Positions 5,921-14,813 of a stretch of 52,600 bases of DNA are shown one piece after another. The notes under the pieces were generated by a model that was not told where the DNA came from, ran no database searches, and saw only the letters and a list, made by a program, of their open reading frames with translations. Position 1 is the stretch's first letter. Every line of letters begins with the position of its first letter. The position numbers and the translations under genes are program-made. The stretch is from CAYPTY01 sp965659005 (GTDB taxonomy: Bacteria > Bacteroidota > Rhodothermia > Balneolales > Balneolaceae): contig CBFHVG010000049.1 in NCBI GenBank assembly GCA_965659005.1, forward strand, positions 1 through 52,600, written 5' to 3'.

Positions 5921-8085
5921 TGAAGCATAAACAACAAGATCTAACTGACTGCGGCCCAGCATGCCTGTCATCCATTTTTTCTTACTATGGCCTTCATCTC
6001 CCCATTGCACAAATAAGATATCAAGCATCAACAGATACAAAAGGTACAAACCTACTCGGGTTACAGGAAGCATGTAATCACTTTGGTTTTGATGCTATAG
6101 GCATTAAAGCTAATTACGAATATCTCCATCAGATAAATAAACCTGTCGTTGCACATCTAATCAGAAAACAACTTCAGCATTTTGTTGTCATTTATACAGT
6201 TAAAGATGATATGGTGAAGATCATGGATCCTGAACATGGTCACATAAAATGGATAAAGAAAAATTGCTTCCTGCCAGAATGGAGCGGCGTTATACTGGAA
6301 ATCACAAAAAATGAACATTTTAGTTCTGCAGACCACAGAAAACCGATTTATAAGAGATACCAGCATATCCTAAATCCACATAAGAAAGACCTGCTTACTG
6401 CATTTTTGATCTCTCTGCTATTTACTCTTCTGGGTTTATCTACAGCTTTATTTATTCAATTCGTTATTGATGATATTCTACCTGGTGGTAGCAGTAGTGA
6501 ACTGCTTCTTATTTCATCCCTGATGATTCTCATCATTCTTATTCAACTTTTTGCCGGTTACTTCCGATCAAAATTAATGTTGAGAATCGGTCTTCAGATA
6601 GATCAGGTATTACTATGTTCTTTTATTGGATCATTGCTCAGGTTGCAAAAGTCATTCTTCGACAGAATGCGGAATGGTGAAATTCTTTCCCGATTTAGCG
6701 ATGCGATTAAGATAAGAGTCTTTATAAGTGATATTGCAATGAACCTGATTTTGAATTGTGTGATTCTAATTAGTGCCTTTGCATTGATGATGTTTAGTCA
6801 GCTGAAACTGGGATTGCTCATTTTAACTATTCTGCCACTATATGGCTTGATTCTGTTATTCTTCAACAAGAAGAACAAAGTGAATCAGAAAGAAGTAATG
6901 AGGGCATCAGCTGACCTCGAATCTATTCTTGTAGAAACTGTCGAAAATATTGAGCTGTACAAACTATTCGGTCAGGAAACTGATAGAGAAATACGAGTGA
7001 ACCAAAGTATTGAGAAGCTTTTAACCAAGGGTTATACATCAGGCCAAACACAGGTTCTGACGCAGTTGTCTACCACTTTCCTGAACAGGAGTTTTGTTGT
7101 CTTTCTGATAGGATTTGGTGGATTTATGATCATGAATAATCACCTTTCTCTGGGTGAATTAATGGCATTCTACACCCTGATTGGATATTTCACTCAGCCA
7201 GTGAGTGAACTGATTAATTCGAATCAACGATATCAGGATGCTGTGATTGCAACACGCAGGCTATTTGATATTCAGGACCTACCATCAGAGAGAGGCAGGT
7301 TGATACAAAACCGAAAACTTCACAAAGTTTCGAGGATCGATTTTCAAAAGGTGGTATTCAGCTATGGAGCATCCCGTAATGTTCTGGATGATTTCAGTAT
7401 CAGAATAGGCAAAGGGGAGCTTCACAGTATTATTGGTGAGAGCGGTTCAGGCAAGTCTACTATAGCCCAATTGTGCATAAATTTATACCCGGTTAAGTCT
7501 GGAATTATCAGGCTTAATGGGCTGGACATCAACTCATATGACCTGAGTGAAATTCGAAATTCTGTAGCGACAGTCTCGCAGAATGTTCAGATAGTTTCGG
7601 GCTCAATCAGGGATAATATATTATTTGGCTCCGAAACTGAGAGTGATACCCACATGATCCGCATATGTTCAAAACTTGGATTACATACTTTTATCGAAAA
7701 GCTGCCATTTAAGTATGATACACTAATCGGCGAAAATGGATTAAGCTTATCAGGTGGTCAGTCTCAATTGATATCCATCGCCAGAGCATTAAATCGTAAA
7801 CCGGATATCCTGATTCTGGATGAACCTACCTCCGCTCTCGATGCAAGATCAGCGGAAATTGTGTTAAAGGCCTTACAATCACTTCGAGATCGTGGAATGG
7901 GTATTCTAATGATTTCTCATAGAATGAAAAGCTGCATGATCTCTGACAGAATAAGTGTGGTCGAATCAGGAAAAATTATTGAGAGCGGCTCGCATTCTGA
8001 TTTATTCAAAGTCGGAACACGTTACTTCGAAATGTGGAAACAACAATCACCTTTTATGAGCGAATTTATGAAGATGAGTGCCTGA
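5920..8085 (+). CDS. Peptidase-containing ABC exporter (C39 peptidase, permease and ATPase in one chain)
   Basis: A 721-residue PCAT-type transporter that removes double-glycine leaders and exports the core peptide. The N-terminal C39 peptidase shows Q5 (oxyanion hole), C11 in DCGPACL, H87 in LQHFVV and D103 in MDPEHG. A membrane domain follows at about residues 150-450. The ATPase has Walker A GESGSGKST at 506-514, signature LSGGQ at 610-614, Walker B with D634-E635 and the H-loop His667. The ATG at 5920, overlapping the CPBP stop, is chosen over the upstream GTG at 5851, which would add 23 residues overlapping CPBP. No HlyD-type adaptor or TolC is next to it, unlike many Gram-negative exporters of this class. 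The gene ends 6 bp from the convergent pyrH stop. Confidence 0.93.
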   Translation: MKHKQQDLTDCGPACLSSIFSYYGLHLPIAQIRYQASTDTKGTNLLGLQEACNHFGFDAIGIKANYEYLHQINKPVVAHLIRKQLQHFVVIYTVKDDMVKIMDPEHGHIKWIKKNCFLPEWSGVILEITKNEHFSSADHRKPIYKRYQHILNPHKKDLLTAFLISLLFTLLGLSTALFIQFVIDDILPGGSSSELLLISSLMILIILIQLFAGYFRSKLMLRIGLQIDQVLLCSFIGSLLRLQKSFFDRMRNGEILSRFSDAIKIRVFISDIAMNLILNCVILISAFALMMFSQLKLGLLILTILPLYGLILLFFNKKNKVNQKEVMRASADLESILVETVENIELYKLFGQETDREIRVNQSIEKLLTKGYTSGQTQVLTQLSTTFLNRSFVVFLIGFGGFMIMNNHLSLGELMAFYTLIGYFTQPVSELINSNQRYQDAVIATRRLFDIQDLPSERGRLIQNRKLHKVSRIDFQKVVFSYGASRNVLDDFSIRIGKGELHSIIGESGSGKSTIAQLCINLYPVKSGIIRLNGLDINSYDLSEIRNSVATVSQNVQIVSGSIRDNILFGSETESDTHMIRICSKLGLHTFIEKLPFKYDTLIGENGLSLSGGQSQLISIARALNRKPDILILDEPTSALDARSAEIVLKALQSLRDRGMGILMISHRMKSCMISDRISVVESGKIIESGSHSDLFKVGTRYFEMWKQQSPFMSEFMKMSA

Positions 8086-8091
8086 TACCTC

Positions 8092-8811
8092 TTATTCCCA
8101 GGTAACAGTTGTACCAACTTCAGTATGCCCTGCAACCACCTTGGATAGATTCCCTGGCTCATTCATATTGAAGACTATAATCGGGATTTCATTATCGCGG
8201 CAGAGGGTGAAAGCAGTAAGATCCATGACGCTGAGTCGGCGGGTAAGCACTTCATCACCGGTGATGGTATCGAACTTTACGGCATCCGGATTCTTTTCAG
8301 GATCGGAATCGTAAATACCATCCACACGTGTTCCTTTGAGAATCACATCGGCTTCAATTTCGATGGCACGAAGGGAGGCCGCTGAGTCGGTTGTGAAATA
8401 GGGATTACCGGTTCCGGCTCCGAAAATAACTACTCGCCCTTTTTCAAGGTGGCGAATGGCTCTTCGGCGGATATATGGCTCTGCCATTTCTTCCATGCGT
8501 ACAGCACTCATAAGTCGCGTTTCAATATCTTGGCGTTCCAGCGCATCTTGTAATGCTATGGAGTTGATCATGGTAGCGAGCATGCCCATATAATCAGCCT
8601 GAACTCTGTCCATGCCGGCGGTTGCTCCTTTTACGCCTCTGAAGATATTACCACCACCAATTACAATGGATACCTCGGCGCCCATTTCACGGACTGATTG
8701 AATTTCTTGTGCATACTTGGTAAGGATGTTTCCATCAATTCCATGTCCCTGTTCACCCAGTAATGCTTCGCCACTTAGTTTGAGAAGAATGCGGTTATAT
8801 TTTTTTTCCAA
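8092..8811 (-). CDS. pyrH: UMP kinase
   Basis: A 239-residue hexameric bacterial UMP kinase that phosphorylates UMP to UDP. Family motifs visible are LLKLSGEALLGEQGHGID, IVIGGGNIFRG, ADYMGMLATMIN, FGAGTGNPYFTTDSAA and LSVMDLTAF. The only start in frame before an upstream stop is a TTG at 8811-8809; an AAAAGG sequence lies 7 nt before it. The usual partners are present: tsf and rpsB upstream. A strong terminator (8840-8868) stands between tsf and pyrH, so pyrH probably has its own promoter. Downstream, where frr is expected, the convergent exporter gene ends only 6 bp away. Confidence 0.96.
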   Translation of the reverse strand: MEKKYNRILLKLSGEALLGEQGHGIDGNILTKYAQEIQSVREMGAEVSIVIGGGNIFRGVKGATAGMDRVQADYMGMLATMINSIALQDALERQDIETRLMSAVRMEEMAEPYIRRRAIRHLEKGRVVIFGAGTGNPYFTTDSAASLRAIEIEADVILKGTRVDGIYDSDPEKNPDAVKFDTITGDEVLTRRLSVMDLTAFTLCRDNEIPIIVFNMNEPGNLSKVVAGHTEVGTTVTWE

Positions 8812-8839
8812 TGATGTGCCTTTTCAAAAGTTATCGGAC

Positions 8840-8868
8840 AAAAAAAAGGCTACCAATTTGGTAGCCTT
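8840..8868 (-). terminator. Rho-independent terminator after tsf
   Basis: On the minus strand AAGGCTACC, loop AAATT and GGTAGCCTT (8868-8846) are followed by an uninterrupted T tract (8847-8840). It lies between tsf and pyrH and would end the rpsB-tsf transcript. Confidence 0.85.
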
Positions 8869-8884
8869 AATGCAAATAAAAACT

Positions 8885-9721
8885 TTAGTTGCTGCTTTCG
8901 CCTAATTGCAGGCGATGGAAAGCATTAACCAATGGAACTTCACTTTGTTTCAGGTAATCCTGAACTGAAATTCCGTTGTCTTTCACGAATTTTTGTTCCA
9001 GAAGAACACGCTCTTCGTAAAATCTTCTAAGTTTACCTTGAGCTGCTTTCTCAGCAATATGCTCAGGTTTGCCTTCATTAATTAACTGCTCTTTGGCAAT
9101 TTCCAATTCTTTTTCTACAACTGAAGCATCAACTTCATCGCGTTTAACTGCAATTGGGTTCATAGCTGCGATTTGCATCGCAATGTCTTTCCCAACTTCA
9201 GCTGAAGAAACAGGGCCTTCAAATTCAACAAGTACACCAAGTTGGTTACCTGGGTGCTCATATGAGATGAATGATCCGTCAGTTTCAGTGAAAAGAACAC
9301 GACTGATCTGAATCTTCTCACCAATTTTTCCGATCATGCTTTCAAGGTGTTTCTCGATTGAAAGACCGTCTACTTCAAGACCCATCAGGGTATTGAGATC
9401 ATTTACTTCATTGTCATAAGCAACATCAAGGAAGCTTTGAGCCTGAGCTCTGAAGTCTTCATTTCTTGCTACGAAGTCAGTTTCGCAATTGATTTCAAGT
9501 GCTGCTGCAGTTTTGCTGTCGTCACTGATGCGTGTTAAAACAAGACCTTCTTTGGCTTCTCTGTCTTGACGGTCACCTGATACTTTTTGACCTTTTTTTC
9601 TAAGAATTTCGATTGCTTTGTCGAAGTCACCTTCGGCTTCAGTAAGTGCTTTCTTAGAATCCATCATGCCGGCACCGGTCATGTCACGTAATTTCTTTAC
9701 ATCTGCTGCTGAAATGCTCAT
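8885..9721 (-). CDS. tsf: Translation elongation factor Ts
   Basis: A 278-residue EF-Ts, the guanine-nucleotide exchange factor for EF-Tu (tuf is at 27865). The N-terminal UBA-like module has LRDMTGAGMMDSKKAL and the core carries the exchange motif CETDFVARNE. The length is close to the E. coli protein (283). The start MSISAADVKKLR matches the family. It follows rpsB by about 60 bp in the standard rpsB-tsf operon and is followed by a clear terminator. Confidence 0.97.
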   Translation of the reverse strand: MSISAADVKKLRDMTGAGMMDSKKALTEAEGDFDKAIEILRKKGQKVSGDRQDREAKEGLVLTRISDDSKTAAALEINCETDFVARNEDFRAQAQSFLDVAYDNEVNDLNTLMGLEVDGLSIEKHLESMIGKIGEKIQISRVLFTETDGSFISYEHPGNQLGVLVEFEGPVSSAEVGKDIAMQIAAMNPIAVKRDEVDASVVEKELEIAKEQLINEGKPEHIAEKAAQGKLRRFYEERVLLEQKFVKDNGISVQDYLKQSEVPLVNAFHRLQLGESSN

Positions 9722-9781
9722 TTTGTGATGAATATTTTCGTATTAAAATTTGGGTTGTTGAACAATTACAGAATAACTGAG

Positions 9782-10669
9782 TTATTCTTCTTCGTCTGCT
9801 GAAGTTTCTGCATCAGCTGTTGCTTCATCCTGAGGTTCAAGCGTTGCTTCAACTTCATTAGCTTCAGCTTTCTTTCTTCTTGATCTCAGTTTTGGTTTTG
9901 CTGAAACTTCTGTGTCAGCTCCTTCAGAAGCAGCGGCTTCTTCATTTACCTGGTCAAGTAAATCCTCTTCAACTTGTGCTTCACGTTCAGCAGCGCCTTC
10001 AATAACAGCGTCTGCAATTTGAGAAGCGATTAGTTGGATAGTTCTTGCAGAGTCATCATTACAAGGGATGATGTAATCAGGGATATCCGGATCACTGTTT
10101 GTATCAACCATTGCTATAATTGGGATATGAAGTTTAATAGCTTCATTAACCGCTAAATGTTCTTTCATAATATCTACAACGAATACAGCTCCGGGAAGGC
10201 GACCCATTTTTGAGATACCTCCAAGAGTATCAGCAAGTTTTTGCTGCTCGCGGTCGAGCATTAGACCTTCTTTTTTGGTCAATTCGTTGACTGTACCCTC
10301 GGTCTTCATACGCTCGATGTCTTGCATACGACCGATACTTTTTCTAACTGTAGAGAAGTTGGTAAGCATACCACCTAACCATCTGTGAGTTACAAATGGC
10401 ATTCCCGCTCTCATTGCCTCTGTCTTGATAATTTCCTGAGACTGCTTTTTAGTCCCTACAAACAAGATGGTTTTACCAGCGCGGGCCAGTTTTTGTACCT
10501 CTTCAAGTGCTTCTTCCAGGTACTTTTGTGTCTTTTTAAGGTCAATGATGTGGATACCGTTACGCTGCATAAAGATGAATTCTTTCATCTTTGGGTTCCA
10601 GCGACGAGTTAAGTGACCGAAGTGTGCTCCAGACTTTAGTAAGTCTTCAATTGATGCTGTTTTTGGCAT
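9782..10669 (-). CDS. rpsB: 30S ribosomal protein S2 with an acidic C-terminal extension
   Basis: A 295-residue S2, about 50 residues longer than E. coli S2 (241). The core motifs are ordinary: SGAHFGHLTRRWNPKM near the N-terminus, FVGTKKQSQEII, HRWLGGMLTNF, RLPGAVFVVDI and VDTNSDPD. The extra C-terminal part (about residues 240-295) is low complexity: Ala/Glu-rich with one basic patch (KPKLRSRRKKAE) and a DEEE end. Such tails occur in Bacteroidota S2 proteins and are probably disordered. The 129-bp upstream region contains a possible structured leader (10717-10784). tsf follows. Confidence 0.97.
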   Translation of the reverse strand: MPKTASIEDLLKSGAHFGHLTRRWNPKMKEFIFMQRNGIHIIDLKKTQKYLEEALEEVQKLARAGKTILFVGTKKQSQEIIKTEAMRAGMPFVTHRWLGGMLTNFSTVRKSIGRMQDIERMKTEGTVNELTKKEGLMLDREQQKLADTLGGISKMGRLPGAVFVVDIMKEHLAVNEAIKLHIPIIAMVDTNSDPDIPDYIIPCNDDSARTIQLIASQIADAVIEGAAEREAQVEEDLLDQVNEEAAASEGADTEVSAKPKLRSRRKKAEANEVEATLEPQDEATADAETSADEEE

Positions 10670-10716
10670 TGTTTTATATATGTTTGGTTGTTACCTCTAT
10701 GTGGATCAACCCGTTT

Positions 10717-10784
10717 TCAAATCACTCTTCAAATCTGATGAAGAGCAACACCCTGAAAACAGTCACCACATATGTGTGATTTGA
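10717..10784 (-). promoter_or_regulatory. Possible structured mRNA leader of rpsB
   Basis: On the minus strand TCAAATCAC (10784-10776) pairs perfectly over 9 bp with GTGATTTGA (10725-10717). Inside, CTCTTCA and TGAAGAG (10745-10739 and 10731-10725) form a second stem sharing one base with the first. The structure lies about 50 nt before the rpsB ATG, where S2 autoregulatory leaders occur in other bacteria. No match to a named leader family is claimed. Confidence 0.35.
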
Positions 10785-10798
10785 TTTTGAAAAAAATC

Positions 10799-11185
10799 TT
10801 AACGCTTAGAGAACTGGAATTTCTTACGTGCTTTAGGCTGACCGTATTTTTTACGCTCCACCATTCTGTCATCACGAGTAAGAAGGCCATTCTCTTTAAG
10901 AACGCCGTGAGTCTCATTGTCTAGATCATCAATAGCTCTTGAAAGTGCGTGTTGAACCGCACCGGCCTGACCAGTCATACCACCACCTGAAACAGTAACT
11001 TTGATATCAAACTTGCCCATTTGTTCAGTTAGGCGAAGTGGAAGAGTTACCACATTCTGGCGTGATTTGGTTGTAAAGTACTCTTCTAGTGGTCTCTTGT
11101 TAACCAGGAAGGTACCTGTGCCAGGCTTAATGTATAATCTGGCTGTTGATGTCTTTCTTCTACCGATGTAATTAGCTTGTGACAT
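10799..11185 (-). CDS. rpsI: 30S ribosomal protein S9
   Basis: A 128-residue S9, matching the usual length. It shows YIGRRKTSTARLYI at the N-terminus, VSGGGMTGQAGAVQHALSRA in the middle, and the basic C-terminal tail YGQPKARKKFQFSKR that reaches the ribosomal P site and ends in the expected Lys-Arg. It starts 17 bp after rplM in the conserved rplM-rpsI pair. rpsB follows after 129 bp. Confidence 0.98.
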   Translation of the reverse strand: MSQANYIGRRKTSTARLYIKPGTGTFLVNKRPLEEYFTTKSRQNVVTLPLRLTEQMGKFDIKVTVSGGGMTGQAGAVQHALSRAIDDLDNETHGVLKENGLLTRDDRMVERKKYGQPKARKKFQFSKR

Positions 11186-11202
11186 ACGATTATCGAACAG
11201 GA

Positions 11203-11646
11203 TTAAATGTCAATTTTTTCTGGATTCTGTGCAGTTTGCTCATGAACAGGACCTGCATAAATTCTGATGTTAGTCAGAAGTTTACGACCTAGTCTGTTTT
11301 TCGGAAGCATTCCTTTAACTGCATTTCTTACGAGGAATGTCGGGTCTTTTGCAAGAGCATCCTCAGCGCTTGTAAATTTTTCACCACCTGGGTATCCGGT
11401 ATGACGGAAGTACATTTTGTCAGTCATTTTCTTGCCGGTCAGTTTAACCTTCTCAGCATTGATGACTATAACATTGTCGCCGGTATCCATATGTGGAGTA
11501 AATTCGGGCTTGTTTTTGCCTCTCAAAATAGTTGCCGCAGCAGATGCTAATCTACCCAATGGTACATCTTCAGCATCAATAAGAACCCAATTCTTGCTGA
11601 TGTCATCTGGTTTGGCGGAAAACGTTTTATAACTTATTGTATCCAC
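11203..11646 (-). CDS. rplM: 50S ribosomal protein L13
   Basis: A 147-residue L13, an early-assembly 50S protein. Visible motifs are WVLIDAEDVPLGRLAS, ILRGKNKPEFTPHMDTGDNVIVINAEKVKLTGKK and AVKGMLPKNRLGR. The start is GTG at 11646-11644; the next in-frame upstream codons give no ATG before a stop, and an AGAGAAA sequence lies a few bases upstream. It heads the minus-strand ribosomal run rplM-rpsI-rpsB-tsf and is divergent from acnA across about 176 bp. Confidence 0.97.
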   Translation of the reverse strand: MDTISYKTFSAKPDDISKNWVLIDAEDVPLGRLASAAATILRGKNKPEFTPHMDTGDNVIVINAEKVKLTGKKMTDKMYFRHTGYPGGEKFTSAEDALAKDPTFLVRNAVKGMLPKNRLGRKLLTNIRIYAGPVHEQTAQNPEKIDI

Positions 11647-11822
11647 AATTTTTCTCTGTTAGTTCATTTCATGGAAAGTCGACAAAGATAGAGCAAATTT
11701 TTCGGTATTTCAATTTATTCTTAAATGTTTTTTATGATTTACCGAAGAGAATTTCATCAAGAAACAAAGTCGGAGAAATGCTATTTTCTCAACCCGTTTC
11801 AATCCTTAAAGATATTACCGAT

Positions 11823-14531
11823 ATGAGTGATAATAAATTTGCAAGCACGAGAGTTTCCTTCAACACCGGAAACGGCTCTGCCAACCTGTTCAGCCTTCCT
11901 CACCTGAAAGAACTGGGATACTCTAATATTGATAAACTCCCATTCTCTATAAAAATCCTTTTAGAAGCTGTACTTCGTGAATTCGATGGATACGTAGTAA
12001 CCGAAAGCGATATTGAGGCCTTGGCTAATTATGATGCCAAAAGCCCACAAGGAGAAATTCCATTTAAACCATCAAGAGTTGTACTTCAGGATTTCACCGG
12101 TGTACCTGCCGTTGTGGATCTGGCTGCGTTGAGATCAGCTATGCAAAGAATGGGTGGTAATTCAACGGATATCAACCCTCAAGTACCGGTTGATTTAGTA
12201 ATTGATCACTCTGTACAAGTTGACATGTTTGGCTCAGACGCCGCTCTCTTTTTCAATGTTGAAAAAGAAATGGAAAGAAATAACGAGCGGTATCAGTTTT
12301 TGAAATGGGGAAAAGAAGCTTTTGATAATTTCCGTGTGGTACCTCCAGGGCGTGGTATCGTTCACCAGGTAAACCTGGAATACTTAGCGCGTGGAGTATT
12401 TACCAGAGAAGAAGAAGATGGATCAACAACAGCTTATCCGGATACATTAGTTGGAACAGATTCACATACTACTATGATTAACGGACTAGGTATACTTGGC
12501 TGGGGCGTTGGAGGTATTGAAGCGGAAGCAGCTATGCTTGGGCAGCCAATATCCATGTTGGTTCCTGAAGTAGTGGGTATGAAATTGACAGGTGCCCTCC
12601 GAGAAGGTGTTACGGCAACCGATTTGACCCTTACTGTAACTCAGATGCTAAGAAAGCACAATGTAGTTGGTAAGTTCGTTGAATTTTATGGCGATGGAAT
12701 CAGTAACATGAGTTTGCCTGATCGTGCTACCATTGCAAATATGGCACCAGAGTATGGAGCTACCATGGGCTTTTTCCCAATAGATTCAGAATCACTGAGA
12801 TATATGAGCAGAACCGGACGCTCAAAAGATTTAGTTGATCTGGTTGAGAATTACACTAAAGCTCAAGGCCTGTTCAGAACAGATGACACTCCAGATCCTG
12901 TATTTACTTCGACATTGCATCTCGACTTAAGCACAGTAGAAACCTCACTTGCCGGCCCAAAGCTTCCGCATGATCGCATCGTGTTGAAAAACATGAAGAA
13001 GACTTTTGAATCTTCATTAACCAGCTCGGATCCTACCATGGGATTCAATCTTTCTGAAGATAAACTGAGTAATACTGGTCTCTACAAGAATGGCCAGGAA
13101 ATAAATATGACACATGGTGATGTTGTTATTGCTGCAATCACAAGCTGTACCAACACGTCAAATCCTAGTGTAATGCTTGGGGCAGGTATCGTAGCTAAAA
13201 AAGCTGTTGAGAAAGGATTAAAAGTACCTCCATATGTGAAAACATCATTAGCACCTGGCTCACGAGTAGTAACGGAGTATCTGAATGATGCCGGTCTCAC
13301 TGAGTATATGGACAAGCTTGGCTTCAACCTTGTTGGATACGGTTGTACCACATGTATCGGTAATTCAGGTCCGTTACCTGCACCGGTTGAGACTGCTATA
13401 AGAGAAGGTGATTTAATTGCTGCCGGAGTGCTATCAGGAAATAGAAACTTTGAAGGCCGGATTCATCCATGGGTGAAAGCGAACTTTCTAGCTTCTCCAC
13501 CACTTGTAGTCGCCTACGCACTTGCAGGTACGGTTGATATAGATTTATCAACTGAGCCGTTGGGGCAAGATCGAGATGGAAATGATGTTTATCTCAGAGA
13601 TTTATGGCCAACAACTGAAGAAATAGCCGTTGAGCTGGACAATGCAATTCGTCCTGATCTTTTCGAAAGAATGTATAGTGATATTTTTGATTCTCCAGCC
13701 TGGGAAGAAATTCCGGTATCGGGTGGAGATCTCTTCGCATGGGATGAGAAATCAACCTACATACAAGAGCCTCCTTTCTTCATGGATATGGACACGGAAG
13801 CAGAGCCTATTAAACCAATTATCGGAGCAAAAACTCTGGTTAAAGTTGGTAACTCTATCACAACGGATCACATTTCGCCAGCAGGTAATATCAAAGAAGA
13901 TGCTCCTGCTGGTTTATTTTTGAAAGCGAACGGTGTTGAAAGGAAAGACTTCAACTCCTACGGTTCTCGTCGTGGTAATGACAAAATCATGACTCGCGGA
14001 ACCTTCGCTAATGTAAGGTTCAAAAACCAGCTTGCACCTGGCACTGAAGGTGGCTTTACTAAATATCATCCAACAGGTGAAGTAATGTCTATTTTTGATG
14101 CTTCATTGAAATACAAAGAATCAGGTACGCCTCTTGTTGCCTTGGCCGGTACACAATATGGAACGGGTTCTTCACGTGATTGGGCTGCAAAAGGCACAAA
14201 CCTATTGGGAGTGAAATGCGTAATTGCTGTTTCTTATGAGCGAATTCACCGTTCGAATTTAATTCAAATGGGTGTTTTACCTCTACAATATAAAGATGGT
14301 GATACTGCTGACTCACTAGGACTCGATGGTTCTGAGACATTTGACATCCATGTTGATGACAATGTAAAAGCCCGAGGTGAAATTAAAGTGACGGCCACTA
14401 AAGATGATGGAACAGTAATCGAATTCATGACCCGATGCAGAATCGATACACCGGTTGAAGTAGATTACTACCGAAATGGTGGTATACTTCATACTGTACT
14501 TCGCGACTATCTGAAGAAGTCGAAAGCATAA
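11823..14531 (+). CDS. acnA: Aconitate hydratase A
   Basis: A 902-residue aconitase of the AcnA/IRP type that interconverts citrate and isocitrate in the TCA cycle. The [4Fe-4S] ligands are Cys442 (SCTNTSNP) and Cys508/Cys511 (GCTTCIGNSG). GTDSHTTMINGLG and the C-terminal swivel domain with YGTGSSRDWAAKG are also present. The open frame extends 62 codons further upstream, but that part lacks family similarity, so the ATG at 11823 (MSDNKFAST) is chosen. No strong Shine-Dalgarno sequence precedes it. It is a single-gene unit ending in the terminator at 14541-14565. Confidence 0.96.
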   Translation: MSDNKFASTRVSFNTGNGSANLFSLPHLKELGYSNIDKLPFSIKILLEAVLREFDGYVVTESDIEALANYDAKSPQGEIPFKPSRVVLQDFTGVPAVVDLAALRSAMQRMGGNSTDINPQVPVDLVIDHSVQVDMFGSDAALFFNVEKEMERNNERYQFLKWGKEAFDNFRVVPPGRGIVHQVNLEYLARGVFTREEEDGSTTAYPDTLVGTDSHTTMINGLGILGWGVGGIEAEAAMLGQPISMLVPEVVGMKLTGALREGVTATDLTLTVTQMLRKHNVVGKFVEFYGDGISNMSLPDRATIANMAPEYGATMGFFPIDSESLRYMSRTGRSKDLVDLVENYTKAQGLFRTDDTPDPVFTSTLHLDLSTVETSLAGPKLPHDRIVLKNMKKTFESSLTSSDPTMGFNLSEDKLSNTGLYKNGQEINMTHGDVVIAAITSCTNTSNPSVMLGAGIVAKKAVEKGLKVPPYVKTSLAPGSRVVTEYLNDAGLTEYMDKLGFNLVGYGCTTCIGNSGPLPAPVETAIREGDLIAAGVLSGNRNFEGRIHPWVKANFLASPPLVVAYALAGTVDIDLSTEPLGQDRDGNDVYLRDLWPTTEEIAVELDNAIRPDLFERMYSDIFDSPAWEEIPVSGGDLFAWDEKSTYIQEPPFFMDMDTEAEPIKPIIGAKTLVKVGNSITTDHISPAGNIKEDAPAGLFLKANGVERKDFNSYGSRRGNDKIMTRGTFANVRFKNQLAPGTEGGFTKYHPTGEVMSIFDASLKYKESGTPLVALAGTQYGTGSSRDWAAKGTNLLGVKCVIAVSYERIHRSNLIQMGVLPLQYKDGDTADSLGLDGSETFDIHVDDNVKARGEIKVTATKDDGTVIEFMTRCRIDTPVEVDYYRNGGILHTVLRDYLKKSKA

Positions 14532-14540
14532 ATATTTGAA

Positions 14541-14565
14541 AGGCTCGGTTATCCGAGCCTTTTTT
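14541..14565 (+). terminator. Rho-independent terminator after acnA
   Basis: AGGCTCGG (14541-14548), loop TTAT and CCGAGCCT (14553-14560) form a perfect 8-bp stem followed by TTTTT, 9 bases after the acnA stop. Confidence 0.9.
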
Positions 14566-14696
14566 GTTTTACAAGGCTAATATTTATAATGGTCTGGGTT
14601 ATCTATTAAAAACTGTGGGTCTTGATCTCTATACTTAATCTCATATTTGTATTCTTTGCCTTTTTCCAGCCGTTTCAACCGGAAGTAAAAGGTCAA

Positions 14697-14813
14697 GTTC
14701 TGCAGAGTAATGGTCTCAATTTTGATGCTTCCGGTCTGGCCATTGGGCTTTACATTTACCGGTTGGTTTCCGGTAATGCCATTCAAACGAAAAAGATGCT
14801 GCTCATTAAGTAG
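14697..14813 (+). pseudogene. Fragment of a type IX secretion C-terminal sorting domain
   Basis: The plus-strand frame ending at the TAG at 14811-14813 reads ...NFDASGLAIGLYIYRLVSGN followed by AIQTKKMLLIK. This is the classic end of T9SS type A sorting domains (FDASxLxSGxYxYRLxxGxxxxTKKMxLxK). Only about 38 codons are recognisable. Upstream the frame loses similarity and runs into the acnA terminator, with no secreted-protein body, signal peptide or promoter. I read it as the leftover tail of a deleted secreted protein. A minus-strand ORF (14577-14837) covers the same DNA but is the weaker reading. Confidence 0.6.

Noticed and set aside
11637..11822. N-terminal extension of AcnA from an ATG at 11637
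   Set aside because: The extra 62 residues lack aconitase similarity and overlap the divergent rplM start; the ATG at 11823 fits the family.
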